7,545 nt of DNA from Candidatus Aenigmatarchaeota archaeon (GCA_016198635.1 JACQIF010000039.1:1-7545); one strand, 5' to 3'. Shown: positions 1 to 5,852, counted from the stretch's first letter. A program made the numbers and translations. Notes: generated by a model not told the origin, from the sequence alone.

Positions 1-197
1 GTCAAGAACAGTTGCGGGCGCAGGGCTATAGGGCAGCAGACCGTGTTATGGATGAAGCAATCCTTCACAATTATCCGATGGCCGCGTTATTTGGTATTGG
101 TACAGCTCTGTTCGAAATAGAATTGTACAGAGATAGACGTAGATATGATACTCTTCAAAAACTAGATATGGATCTGCCAGCTTCCAAATTTTCTTAG
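1..197 (+). CDS. Unidentified protein, C-terminal fragment (gene enters from the left edge)
   Basis: An open frame runs in from the window edge (first full codon at position 3) and ends at TAG 195-197, giving about 64 residues. The upstream codons are open, so the TTG at position 12 is probably an internal leucine and the gene starts outside the window. I do not recognise the family. The visible part has a mixed hydrophobic/helical stretch (MAALFGIGTALFEIELY) followed by a basic patch (RDRRRYD) and a short polar tail. No catalytic motif or zinc site is visible. Codon use is AT-richer than in mcm next door, with AGA, TTA and ATT codons that are rare there. That could mean a weakly expressed or acquired gene, or a chance open frame. 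It lies 92 nt upstream of mcm, separated from it by an apparent promoter, so it is unlikely to share a transcript. Confidence 0.4.
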   Translation, partial: QEQLRAQGYRAADRVMDEAILHNYPMAALFGIGTALFEIELYRDRRRYDTLQKLDMDLPASKFS

Positions 198-200
198 AAG

Positions 201-240
201 TTCACGCGCTGCGCTCTTCACGCCTCTTCGTTCACGTGAA
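201..240. repeat. TTCACG repeat cluster with a 10-bp palindrome upstream of the mcm TATA box
   Basis: TTCACG occurs three times, at 201-206, 217-222 and 231-236. The last copy forms the left half of the perfect palindrome TTCACGTGAA (231-240), which ends 6 nt before the TATA-like box. CTCTTC is also repeated at 214-219 and 224-229, a 10-nt step close to one helical turn. This arrangement is what a regulator-binding site upstream of a promoter would look like. No regulator is identified, and binding is inference. Confidence 0.4.
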
Positions 241-246
241 AGATTA

Positions 247-255
247 TTTTATATA
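247..255 (+). promoter_or_regulatory. TATA box of mcm
   Basis: TTTTATATA fits the archaeal TATA consensus and is preceded by purine-rich sequence (GTGAAAGA, 236-243) that could serve as a BRE. The centre at about 251 predicts a transcript start near 276-278, about 12-14 nt before the GTG at 290. It is the clearest promoter element in the gap between the left-edge fragment and mcm. Confidence 0.6.
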
Positions 256-289
256 GTGGCCTTGTGCCAAAAGTGTTTTACTTCTCTGC

Positions 290-2365
290 GTGCTTGCGGA
301 AATAGCGGCACGCCACCAAGAAGAGTCTTTTAATCATCGGTTACGTTCAAAGTGTGGGGATTACGTGATAGAAAAGCTAGAAGCGTTCGTACGCGAGTTT
401 TGTTACGAAAAGCTGATGGAGGCTGCGCGCGAGGGGCGCACGTATGTGAACGTGGACTACGGCGACCTTGACCGCTTCGACCCTATCCTTTCTGAAGTGC
501 TGCTGAAAGCCCCAAACCGCTTTTTCACGGACCTTGAGGAAGCCCTCAAGAATATCGACCTCGGCACAGAAGGAAAAAGGCGCATCGCGTTCCGCTTCGA
601 GAACGCGCCTGACGAGGTGAAGATACGCATCAAGGACCTGCGTTCCGAACACTTGGGCAAGCTAGTGAAGATAGAGGGTATGGTACGCCGGGCAGGCGAG
701 GTCCTGCCGGAGATGCAGAACGCCATCTTCGAGTGCCCGGACTGCGGCTCGCGAATAGACGTTATCCAGAGTCAGACGTCGCTAACGTATCCGCAAGGCT
801 GCGACTGCGGGCGCAAGAAGGGCTTCAAGTTCGTCGACCGCACGCTTCACGACGCCCGCTATATTACGATAGAAGACCACTTCGAGCTGACGATGGGCGA
901 GAAGCCCGGTAACATACGCGTGTTTCTCAAGGACGACTTAACGACACCCAAAATGCAGCGCAGGACAGACCCGGGCTCGCGTGTGGAGATCACGGGCGTT
1001 CTGCGCGAAGTGCCGAAGAAAATAGACGGCGTACGCTCGCGGCAGCTCGATATGCTGCTCGAGGCCAACTTCATCCGCATGATAGAACAGGACTTCGAAG
1101 ATATAGTGATTTCGGACGAGGACATGAAGCGGATACGCGAACTCGCGGCAAAGCCGGACGCCATGCAGGCGCTCGTCCGCTCGATGGCGCCGTCGATGTA
1201 TGGCATGAACGAGGTGAAAGAGGCTGTCGTCCTGCAACTCTTCGGTGGCGTGCCTCAAAGGCTCCCCGACGGCTCGCACATACGCGGCGACATTCACGTC
1301 CTGCTGGTGGGAGACCCGTCTGTCGGAAAAACGCAGATACTCAAGCTTGTCTCTGACCTGATGCCTCACGGGCGTTACGTTTCTGGAAAAGGAACAAGCG
1401 CTGCAGGTCTCACTGCCACGGTCGTAAAAGACGAGGAGGTGATGGGCGGCTGGGTTCTTGAGGCGGGCGCTGTCGTGCTTTCGAACAAGAGCGTTCTTGC
1501 CATAGACGAGTTCGACAAGATGTCACGCGAAGACCAGATCAACCTCCACGAGGCCATGTCCGTGCAGACCGTTTCCATTTCAAAGGCCACCATACAGGCA
1601 ACCCTTCCTGCGCATACAGCCATACTCGCCGGATGCAACCCGAAGTTCTCCAGGTTCGACATGGGCCGCTCGATATCCGAACAGATAGATATTCCTGATA
1701 CGCTGATGTCACGTTTCGACCTGAAGTTCGTCCTGCGGGATGTCCCGAACCGCGAGAACGACGAACGCATGGTCGAGCACGTCATCAAGTCGCGGCTCGA
1801 GACGGAAAAGATAGCGCCTGAAATACAGCCGGAGTTCATCAAGAAGTACGTGGCCTACGCACGCCAAAACGTGCGGCCGCAGATGACACGCACAGCCGCA
1901 GCGCGGTTCAAGAACTTCTTCGTCGAGCTGCGTTCGCGGCAAACAGGCGACAACCGTCCCATTCCGCTAACGCTGCGCCAGTACGAAGCGCTGATGCGCC
2001 TCGCGGAGGCGTCGGCCCGCGTGCGGCTCGTCAACGAAGTGGCCGAAGAGGATGCGGACCGCGCGATACGCCTGATGAAGTACTCGATAGTGCAGTTGGG
2101 CTTTGACGCCGAAACGGGCGAGCTTGATATAGACAAGGCCGAGGGCGGCACTTCCGCTTCGCAGCGCAATAAGATCCGTACCGTTATAGAAACTATAGAG
2201 GCGCTGGAGAAGAAGTTCGGAAAGCTCATACCAGAGCAGGAGATAATAACAGAGCTTGAGGAGCACGGCATCGACGAGACGACAGCCACAACGATCCTGC
2301 ACCAGATGAAGAACAGCGGTACGCTATACGAACCACGCACAGGGCATCTGCAAAGAATGAGTTGA
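290..2365 (+). CDS. mcm: MCM replicative DNA helicase
   Basis: This is the ATP-driven hexameric helicase that unwinds DNA at archaeal replication forks. The protein has 691 residues, the usual full length. The N-terminal A domain spans about 25-115. The OB/zinc region follows, with C149-x2-C152 and C171-x-C173. The AAA+ domain runs from about 290 to 600: Walker A GDPSVGKT (341-348), Walker B AIDEFDK (D406, E407), sensor 1 N450 in AGCNP, arginine finger R475 in MSRFD, and sensor 2 probably R563 in TLRQYE. A winged helix occupies about 625-691. No intein is present. The P-loop reads GDPSVGKT, whereas most MCMs have GDPGxAKS. The start is uncertain: GTG 290 lies 12-14 nt behind the predicted transcript start but has no Shine-Dalgarno, and the first 25 residues have atypical codons and no family match. 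GTG at 365 (reading VIEKLEAF) is an alternative. Identity is certain. The RPA-like gene follows 56 nt downstream. Confidence 0.97.
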   Translation: MLAEIAARHQEESFNHRLRSKCGDYVIEKLEAFVREFCYEKLMEAAREGRTYVNVDYGDLDRFDPILSEVLLKAPNRFFTDLEEALKNIDLGTEGKRRIAFRFENAPDEVKIRIKDLRSEHLGKLVKIEGMVRRAGEVLPEMQNAIFECPDCGSRIDVIQSQTSLTYPQGCDCGRKKGFKFVDRTLHDARYITIEDHFELTMGEKPGNIRVFLKDDLTTPKMQRRTDPGSRVEITGVLREVPKKIDGVRSRQLDMLLEANFIRMIEQDFEDIVISDEDMKRIRELAAKPDAMQALVRSMAPSMYGMNEVKEAVVLQLFGGVPQRLPDGSHIRGDIHVLLVGDPSVGKTQILKLVSDLMPHGRYVSGKGTSAAGLTATVVKDEEVMGGWVLEAGAVVLSNKSVLAIDEFDKMSREDQINLHEAMSVQTVSISKATIQATLPAHTAILAGCNPKFSRFDMGRSISEQIDIPDTLMSRFDLKFVLRDVPNRENDERMVEHVIKSRLETEKIAPEIQPEFIKKYVAYARQNVRPQMTRTAAARFKNFFVELRSRQTGDNRPIPLTLRQYEALMRLAEASARVRLVNEVAEEDADRAIRLMKYSIVQLGFDAETGELDIDKAEGGTSASQRNKIRTVIETIEALEKKFGKLIPEQEIITELEEHGIDETTATTILHQMKNSGTLYEPRTGHLQRMS

Positions 2366-2407
2366 AATGTATCTAGATAAAGCAATAGTCATAAATAAAA
2401 TGAAACT

Positions 2408-2415
2408 GGAAGGTG
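2408..2415 (+). promoter_or_regulatory. Shine-Dalgarno site fixing the start of the RPA-like gene
   Basis: GGAAGGTG ends 6 nt before ATG 2422 and matches the archaeal anti-Shine-Dalgarno end well. The in-frame GTG at 2413 lies inside this site and is therefore unlikely to be the start. A leadered, Shine-Dalgarno-driven start fits co-transcription with mcm. A weak AT-rich ATAAATAAA at 2391-2399 could be a separate promoter, but it would leave no leader for the Shine-Dalgarno site. Confidence 0.6.
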
Positions 2416-2421
2416 TGTTAT

Positions 2422-3159
2422 ATGCCAGAAAAAACTCGTTTGACTGCGGTGAAAGCGCAGTTGAAGCAGATAATGACAGGCGCGTATCATGCAGCAGAGG
2501 GCTTCGAGCCAGGATACGTCATAACGCGCGATGGCCTGCGCGTTTCGCGTGCGCGCGTGCTGGGCACTGTAATGAACCGTTTCGTCAGTGAGGACGGGCA
2601 GTACGGCTTCCTTGTGCTTGATGACGAGAGCGAAACCATACGAGTGAAGTTCTTCAAGAATACCAAGGCGATGGAAGGAGTGGAGATCGGCGACCTCGTG
2701 GACGTCATAGGCAAACTGCGCCAGTACGAAGGCGAACTGTACGTGCAGCCGGAGATCGTCCGCAAGGTCGAGAACCCGAACTTCCTTGTTCTGCGGTTGG
2801 CTGAACTGGCGCACCAGAAACGCCGCATAGAAAGCGTCCGCGAGCGCGTGAAGGAACTGATGAAGCAGACGTCGGACCTCGAGGAGGTGAAAAAGCTCGC
2901 TGCCGCAGCCGGCGTGTCGCCCGAGATGGCCGTTACGTTAGCGCAATCGATGGACGAACAGCCGCCAGAAGACAAGCGTGCTGTCAAGGAGCGGGTGCTG
3001 GCAGCGATCGAACGTCTGGACGACGGCACAGGCGCCGAATACGGCGCTGTCGTTAAGGAAGCTGGGGTCTCCGAAGCGCAGGCAGAGCCTGTGATAAACG
3101 AGCTTCTTGAAGTCGGGACGTGCTACGAACCAAGGCCCGGAAGGGTAAAGAAACTGTAA
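2422..3159 (+). CDS. RPA-like single-stranded DNA-binding protein (OB fold plus winged helix)
   Basis: This is probably a single-stranded DNA-binding protein of the replication protein A type, resembling the RPA32 layout. The 245 residues contain an OB-fold-like beta-rich segment at about 32-118 (ARVLGTVMNRF, YGFLVLDDES, IRVKFF, GDLVDVIGKLRQYEGELYVQPE). A long charged helical stretch follows (about 122-155), then a small helical region (152-178), then a C-terminal winged helix (about 186-245). No zinc finger is visible, unlike the larger archaeal RPA41-type subunits. The last 14 residues, GTCYEPRPGRVKKL, closely match the MCM tail next door. Start ATG 2422 is chosen because of the strong Shine-Dalgarno 6 nt upstream. 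Its position 56 nt behind mcm supports a role at the fork. The OB call rests on pattern and context. A tRNA-type OB or another nucleic-acid-binding OB protein is the main alternative. Confidence 0.75.
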   Translation: MPEKTRLTAVKAQLKQIMTGAYHAAEGFEPGYVITRDGLRVSRARVLGTVMNRFVSEDGQYGFLVLDDESETIRVKFFKNTKAMEGVEIGDLVDVIGKLRQYEGELYVQPEIVRKVENPNFLVLRLAELAHQKRRIESVRERVKELMKQTSDLEEVKKLAAAAGVSPEMAVTLAQSMDEQPPEDKRAVKERVLAAIERLDDGTGAEYGAVVKEAGVSEAQAEPVINELLEVGTCYEPRPGRVKKL

Positions 3160-3193
3160 GTGAATTCTTGATGAGGTAGCCGGGAAATTATAA

Positions 3194-3202
3194 GCTTTTA
3201 TT
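3194..3202 (+). promoter_or_regulatory. TATA-like box of the first Yip1-type gene
   Basis: GCTTTTATT is centred about 26 nt before ATG 3224, the spacing expected for a leaderless archaeal transcript. No Shine-Dalgarno sequence precedes the ATG (ACTACAAAC), which agrees with leaderless translation. A neighbouring AATTATAAG (3187-3195) is an alternative box that would leave a leader of several nucleotides. Confidence 0.45.
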
Positions 3203-3223
3203 CTCCGGTCTTGAACTACAAAC

Positions 3224-3742
3224 ATGGAATGGCTGTTCACGTGGCTTGAAAACGTGAGGCTTGTTCTGACAAAACCGGGAAAATTCTTCTCCAAAATGCC
3301 CAAGAAGAGCATCATTGAACCACTCAAATTCGCAGGGATAAACATAACTCTCTATAGCATTCTTGCATCCCTTTTGTCTGTACCAAATCTCGGGAGTGGC
3401 CTATTGGACGTTTTTACAAAAAATCTGATTGGCGGCGCTTTGGAAATATTGGTTATGAGTATTTTGGTGTTCTTGACGATGAAATTCGTGGGCGGCAAAG
3501 GCTCCTACGAAGCCACAATGCGCGTTTTTTGCTTCAGCAGCGCTACAAAACTCTTCCAGTGGATTCCTTTCATAGGGATGATAGCGGGTTTTTATTCATT
3601 GTTGTATCTCAACGTGGTTGGACTATCATATGCCCATAAAGTCAGTAAAGGCAGGGCGCTGCTTGGCGTGTCAACGGCCATCGTATTATCAATAGTTTAT
3701 ATTTTTGTGGTTGTTGCGCATCTGTTTGGCTTCCGGTTTTAG
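3224..3742 (+). CDS. Yip1-family-like multi-pass membrane protein (copy A)
   Basis: This 172-residue integral membrane protein has a soluble N-terminal segment (1-35) and about four hydrophobic segments, roughly at 36-53, 66-89, 113-134 and 145-168. The pattern PGKFFSKM near the N terminus, a charged GGKGSYEATMRVF loop (90-102), then WIPFIGMIAGFYSLLYL and VGLSYAHKVSK, fits the Yip1/YIPF-type fold (PF04893) found widely in archaea and bacteria with no settled function. The eukaryotic relatives act in membrane trafficking, but that role should not be transferred. It is clearly related to the gene at 4149-4736. Codons are AT-richer than in copy B. There is no signal peptide. It appears to have its own promoter and ends 65 nt before the TFS start. 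The family assignment is from pattern recognition, and membrane localisation is the firmer claim. Confidence 0.75.
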   Translation: MEWLFTWLENVRLVLTKPGKFFSKMPKKSIIEPLKFAGINITLYSILASLLSVPNLGSGLLDVFTKNLIGGALEILVMSILVFLTMKFVGGKGSYEATMRVFCFSSATKLFQWIPFIGMIAGFYSLLYLNVVGLSYAHKVSKGRALLGVSTAIVLSIVYIFVVVAHLFGFRF

Positions 3743-3752
3743 GTTCTTTGTG

Positions 3753-3760
3753 TTTAAATA
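3753..3760 (+). promoter_or_regulatory. TATA box of the TFS gene
   Basis: TTTAAATA lies 11 nt past the stop of the upstream gene. Its centre predicts a transcript start near 3783, leaving a leader of about 25 nt before ATG 3808. That leader carries a Shine-Dalgarno-like AGGTG (3797-3801), 6 nt before the ATG, so promoter and start choice agree. Confidence 0.5.
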
Positions 3761-3796
3761 CTCTTTCTGCGCTATTGCTGGGAAATAAACTGTTTT

Positions 3797-3801
3797 AGGT
3801 G
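3797..3801 (+). promoter_or_regulatory. Ribosome binding site of TFS
   Basis: AGGTG sits 6 nt upstream of ATG 3808. The in-frame GTG at 3799 overlaps this site, which argues for the ATG as start. The ATG start also gives MVEFCKKCGG, the expected TFS N terminus. Confidence 0.55.
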
Positions 3802-3807
3802 TTCCCA

Positions 3808-4146
3808 ATGGTAGAGTTCTGCAAGAAGTGCGGCGGGATAATGGTCCCAAAGAAGCTCAAGACTACTACTGTGATTGCCTGCAGGGCGTGCGGAACGCGA
3901 CGTTCCATGAAGCCGCGGGAACGTGTCGTCCTGAAAGAACATGTACGCGTCAAGCCTTCTGAAAATGTTGTCGTTATGGAAAAGGACATCGAGATGGATG
4001 CACTTCCCGTTACACAAACCGAATGTCCAAAATGCTCACACAATCAAGCTTACTGGTGGATACAGCAGACCCGCTCGGCGGATGAGCCGCCTACGCGCTT
4101 CCTCGCCTGTGCAAAATGCGGGCACAGATGGAGAGAGTACGATTAG
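3808..4146 (+). CDS. tfs: Transcription factor S (TFS), RNA polymerase transcript-cleavage factor
   Basis: TFS enters the secondary channel of archaeal RNA polymerase and stimulates cleavage of the nascent RNA in backtracked complexes. It is the relative of eukaryotic TFIIS and of the Rpb9/Rpc11 subunits. The 112 residues match the family length. An N-terminal zinc ribbon has C5-x2-C8 and C25-x2-C28. A linker spans about 32-68. The C-terminal ribbon has C73-x2-C76 and C101-x2-C104. The loop QQTRSADEPPTRF carries the catalytic acidic pair D92-E93, so this copy should be an active cleavage factor rather than one of the known inhibitory TFS paralogues that lack the pair. A Shine-Dalgarno site at 3797-3801 supports the ATG start. 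It ends only 2 nt before the stop of the convergent membrane-protein gene. Confidence 0.95.
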   Translation: MVEFCKKCGGIMVPKKLKTTTVIACRACGTRRSMKPRERVVLKEHVRVKPSENVVVMEKDIEMDALPVTQTECPKCSHNQAYWWIQQTRSADEPPTRFLACAKCGHRWREYD

Positions 4147-4148
4147 TT

Positions 4149-4736
4149 CTACAAGAGCCCTGCCCTGTAAACAAGCAGGTAATCCACGGCCGTTATTGGC
4201 AGTATGCCCAACGCAGCCACGAGAGCCGCTTTGGTTCTGCTGAAGCCGTGCATGTACGACACGCCGACAACGCCTATGTAGAACGAGTAGAGGCTCGCTG
4301 CGACCGTGACATAAGGTATCCATGCGAACAGCGACGCCGCGCTGGCGTAACTGAAGACGCGGACAGTTTCCTCAAGCGTGCCGCTGCCTTTCAACGCACG
4401 GGCTACAGTGAACGTGATGAGGCCGTTCACGAGCAGCGTCACAAGAGTCCAGCCCATGTAGAGCACGATGTTCTGGATGAGCGGTGTCGCTAGCGCAGAT
4501 GTCATTACAGCTGTCGCCCCCGGATTTATCAAAAACCTCAAAGCGCCTGTAACGGAAGAAGTGAACGGGGCGAACGCACTGTACGTGATCGAAAACAAGA
4601 CTGCGTAGACTATGAAGTTTATCGCCGCGAACTCTACAGACCTCGGATATCCCCCTTCGATGGGCTCCTTTGAAAAGAACCGGCTCGGATTCGTGAGCGC
4701 GCCTTCCACCGTATCTAGCCATCCACGGCGTGCCAT
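4149..4736 (-). CDS. Yip1-family-like multi-pass membrane protein (copy B)
   Basis: The 195 residues show about four to five hydrophobic segments, roughly at 36-58, 76-110 (possibly two), 133-158 and 168-190. The N-terminal motif NPSRFFSKEP, the charged loop GSGTLEETVRVFSY (117-130), AWIPYVTVAASLYSFYIG and VGVSYMHGFSR line up with the 172-residue protein at 3224-3742, so the two are paralogues, most likely of the Yip1 type (PF04893). The function is unknown. Start ATG 4736 is supported by a TATA-like box (4760-4767 on the opposite strand) about 27 nt upstream and by the lack of a Shine-Dalgarno, which suggests a leaderless message. Codons are more GC-rich than in copy A. Its stop codon lies 2 nt from that of TFS, and its 5' end faces the PHP gene across 66 bp. 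Confidence 0.8.
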   Translation of the reverse strand: MARRGWLDTVEGALTNPSRFFSKEPIEGGYPRSVEFAAINFIVYAVLFSITYSAFAPFTSSVTGALRFLINPGATAVMTSALATPLIQNIVLYMGWTLVTLLVNGLITFTVARALKGSGTLEETVRVFSYASAASLFAWIPYVTVAASLYSFYIGVVGVSYMHGFSRTKAALVAALGILPITAVDYLLVYRAGLL

Positions 4737-4759
4737 AAAACGTAGTCTCGGGGCGCCTG

Positions 4760-4767
4760 TATATATG
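4760..4767 (-). promoter_or_regulatory. TATA box of copy B (minus side of the divergent promoter)
   Basis: Read on the minus strand the site is CATATATA, centred about 27 nt before the ATG at 4736. This spacing predicts a leaderless transcript. It sits 5 nt from the plus-strand TATA box of the PHP gene. The TATAAAAA at 4773-4780, read on the minus strand, could instead serve this gene with a leader of about 15 nt. Confidence 0.45.
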
Positions 4768-4772
4768 TTTGG

Positions 4773-4780
4773 TTTTTATA
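4773..4780 (+). promoter_or_regulatory. TATA box of the PHP gene (plus side of the divergent promoter)
   Basis: TTTTTATA is centred about 26 nt before ATG 4803, the spacing of a leaderless archaeal transcript. GTTAACCCC precedes the ATG and contains no Shine-Dalgarno match, which agrees. Confidence 0.5.
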
Positions 4781-4802
4781 GGGCGACGGACGTGTTAACC
4801 CC

Positions 4803-5459
4803 ATGAAGCTCGATTTGCACGTTCACTCGCACTACTCGTCAAACGCAACGTGGCGTATCGATGCGGTAGGCTCACCGAAACAAATAGTCGGGCAGGCGGT
4901 GCATGCCGGTCTGGATGGCGTTGCCGTAACAGACCACAATACCATCCGCGGCGCACTAGAAGCGCTGAAAGCCGCCAAAGGGATGAAAGGGTTCATCGTC
5001 ATACCGGGCATCGAGGTCTCGTCCGCGTCAGGCCACATACTCGCGCTCGGCGTTACGCGTGACGTACCGCGCGGCCTTCCTGTAGCCGAAACAATCGAAA
5101 TGATTCATGCGCTTGGCGGCATCGCTGTCGCCTCGCACCCTTACGCGAACTTCCCGCGCCACTCGTTGGGCGACGAGATAGGGCGCAACCGGTTCGATGC
5201 GATAGAAGCATGGAACTCGAGGGTTCGCACAGCGCTTAACGAGCGCGCGGCGCGTGCTGCGCAGGCGCACGGCATGCCTGCCATCGCGAACTCGGACGCC
5301 CACCACTGGAAGGACGTCAGTCTTTCATACACGAACGTGGAGGGTAACGATCCGCTCTCTGCGATAAAGAAAGGGCGCGTCGAGCCCGTGTACAAAAGGA
5401 TGTCGCCCTCGCGTTACGCAAGGCTGTTCGGTGCAAAGATTCTGCGGAACCTGCGGTAG
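4803..5459 (+). CDS. PHP-domain metal-dependent phosphoesterase
   Basis: PHP proteins hydrolyse phosphoesters with a cluster of two or three metal ions. The substrate here is unknown. Known members of this single-domain type include phosphatases acting on nucleotides such as 3',5'-bisphosphates and 5'-to-3' exonucleases. The 218-residue protein is essentially one complete PHP domain. It shows HVHSHYSS (H6, H8), VTDHNTI (D44, H45), PGIEVSS (E71), GHILALG (H78), ASHPYA (H112) and NSDAH (D165, H167), so every expected metal-ligand motif is present. No polymerase, histidinol-phosphatase or zinc-ribbon extension is attached. ATG 4803 starts exactly at the first motif, as usual for the family. It is probably transcribed alone from a leaderless promoter and diverges from the Yip1-type gene. 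Its TAG stop is 3 nt from the stop of the convergent small gene. Confidence 0.9.
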   Translation: MKLDLHVHSHYSSNATWRIDAVGSPKQIVGQAVHAGLDGVAVTDHNTIRGALEALKAAKGMKGFIVIPGIEVSSASGHILALGVTRDVPRGLPVAETIEMIHALGGIAVASHPYANFPRHSLGDEIGRNRFDAIEAWNSRVRTALNERAARAAQAHGMPAIANSDAHHWKDVSLSYTNVEGNDPLSAIKKGRVEPVYKRMSPSRYARLFGAKILRNLR

Positions 5460-5462
5460 AAA

Positions 5463-5834
5463 CTAGCCGGCGACCTTCTTGGCCATTTCGTCGATCGTTT
5501 CCACAATGCTCTTTTCACGGGAACCCGCAAGGCGGTCTTTCAGAAGCCGCGCGCCGTCAGGCGTTAGCGTGCCCACCAACTCCTTCGCCTCGTTGGTGTA
5601 TCTGACCTTCCATGCAAGGCCGACTCTTTGCATATCGGCCAGAACTTCGTTCATCCGAGCCTCGTCGCCTCTGTAGTACTTCACGTCCTGTTTCTGCCCG
5701 CTGCTCTCGAAGACTATCTTGCCTTGGATAGCCATGTCAGAAATGAACTGTTCGAACTCCATGTCGCCCCTATACTTGACCACAAGGGCATCCACGCCAC
5801 GCTTCCATACCGCAGAGTATCGTTCCCTTTTCAA
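5463..5834 (-). CDS. Unidentified small protein, third gene of the inositol-lipid cluster
   Basis: I do not recognise this 123-residue protein. It is soluble, charged and predicted mixed alpha/beta, with no cysteines, signal peptide or membrane segment. Residues 50-100 (VKYYRGDEARMNEVLADMQRV, then WKVRYTNEAKELVGTLT, then PDGARLLKDRL) have the helix, strand, helix feel of a small DNA-binding or adaptor domain, and the TPDGARLLKDRL end resembles the final helix of winged-helix proteins. That is only a resemblance. The start appears to be TTG at 5834, preceded at 8 nt by AAGGA (5843-5847). The ATG at 5842 is out of frame and stops after three codons. The gene begins 18 nt after the phosphatidyltransferase stop on the same strand, so co-transcription is likely. 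It ends 3 nt from the PHP gene's stop. Confidence 0.7.
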   Translation of the reverse strand: MKRERYSAVWKRGVDALVVKYRGDMEFEQFISDMAIQGKIVFESSGQKQDVKYYRGDEARMNEVLADMQRVGLAWKVRYTNEAKELVGTLTPDGARLLKDRLAGSREKSIVETIDEMAKKVAG

Positions 5835-5842
5835 ATTATCAT

Positions 5843-5847
5843 TCCTT
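5843..5847 (-). promoter_or_regulatory. Ribosome binding site supporting a TTG start
   Basis: Read on the minus strand, AAGGA lies 8 nt before TTG 5834 and inside the 18-nt gap after the preceding gene's TGA. It favours TTG as start, because the nearer ATG (5842-5840) leads to a TGA after three codons. Confidence 0.45.
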
Positions 5848-5852
5848 GGACA

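Noticed and set aside
938..1369. Long minus-strand open frame across mcm, and similar frames at 1375-1842 and 1855-2385
   Set aside because: These are shadows of the strongly conserved MCM coding strand, with arginine- and serine-rich translations and no family motif.
2391..2399. ATAAATAAA as a dedicated promoter for the RPA-like gene
   Set aside because: It would place the transcript start at or beyond the strong Shine-Dalgarno site, leaving it unused. Co-transcription with mcm fits better.
2367..2591. Small plus-strand frame overlapping the start of the RPA-like gene
   Set aside because: Its end overlaps the RPA-like coding sequence in another frame, and it has no ribosome binding site or recognisable composition.
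3730..3770. T-rich stretch after copy A as an archaeal terminator
   Set aside because: The T-runs are short (three to four) and interrupted, and they overlap the TFS TATA box. The signal is too weak to call.
4159..4179. Inverted repeat CCTGC / GCAGG with an 11-nt loop near the TFS and copy B stops
   Set aside because: Five-base arms with no following T-run lie inside coding sequence. This is chance level and does not support a terminator.
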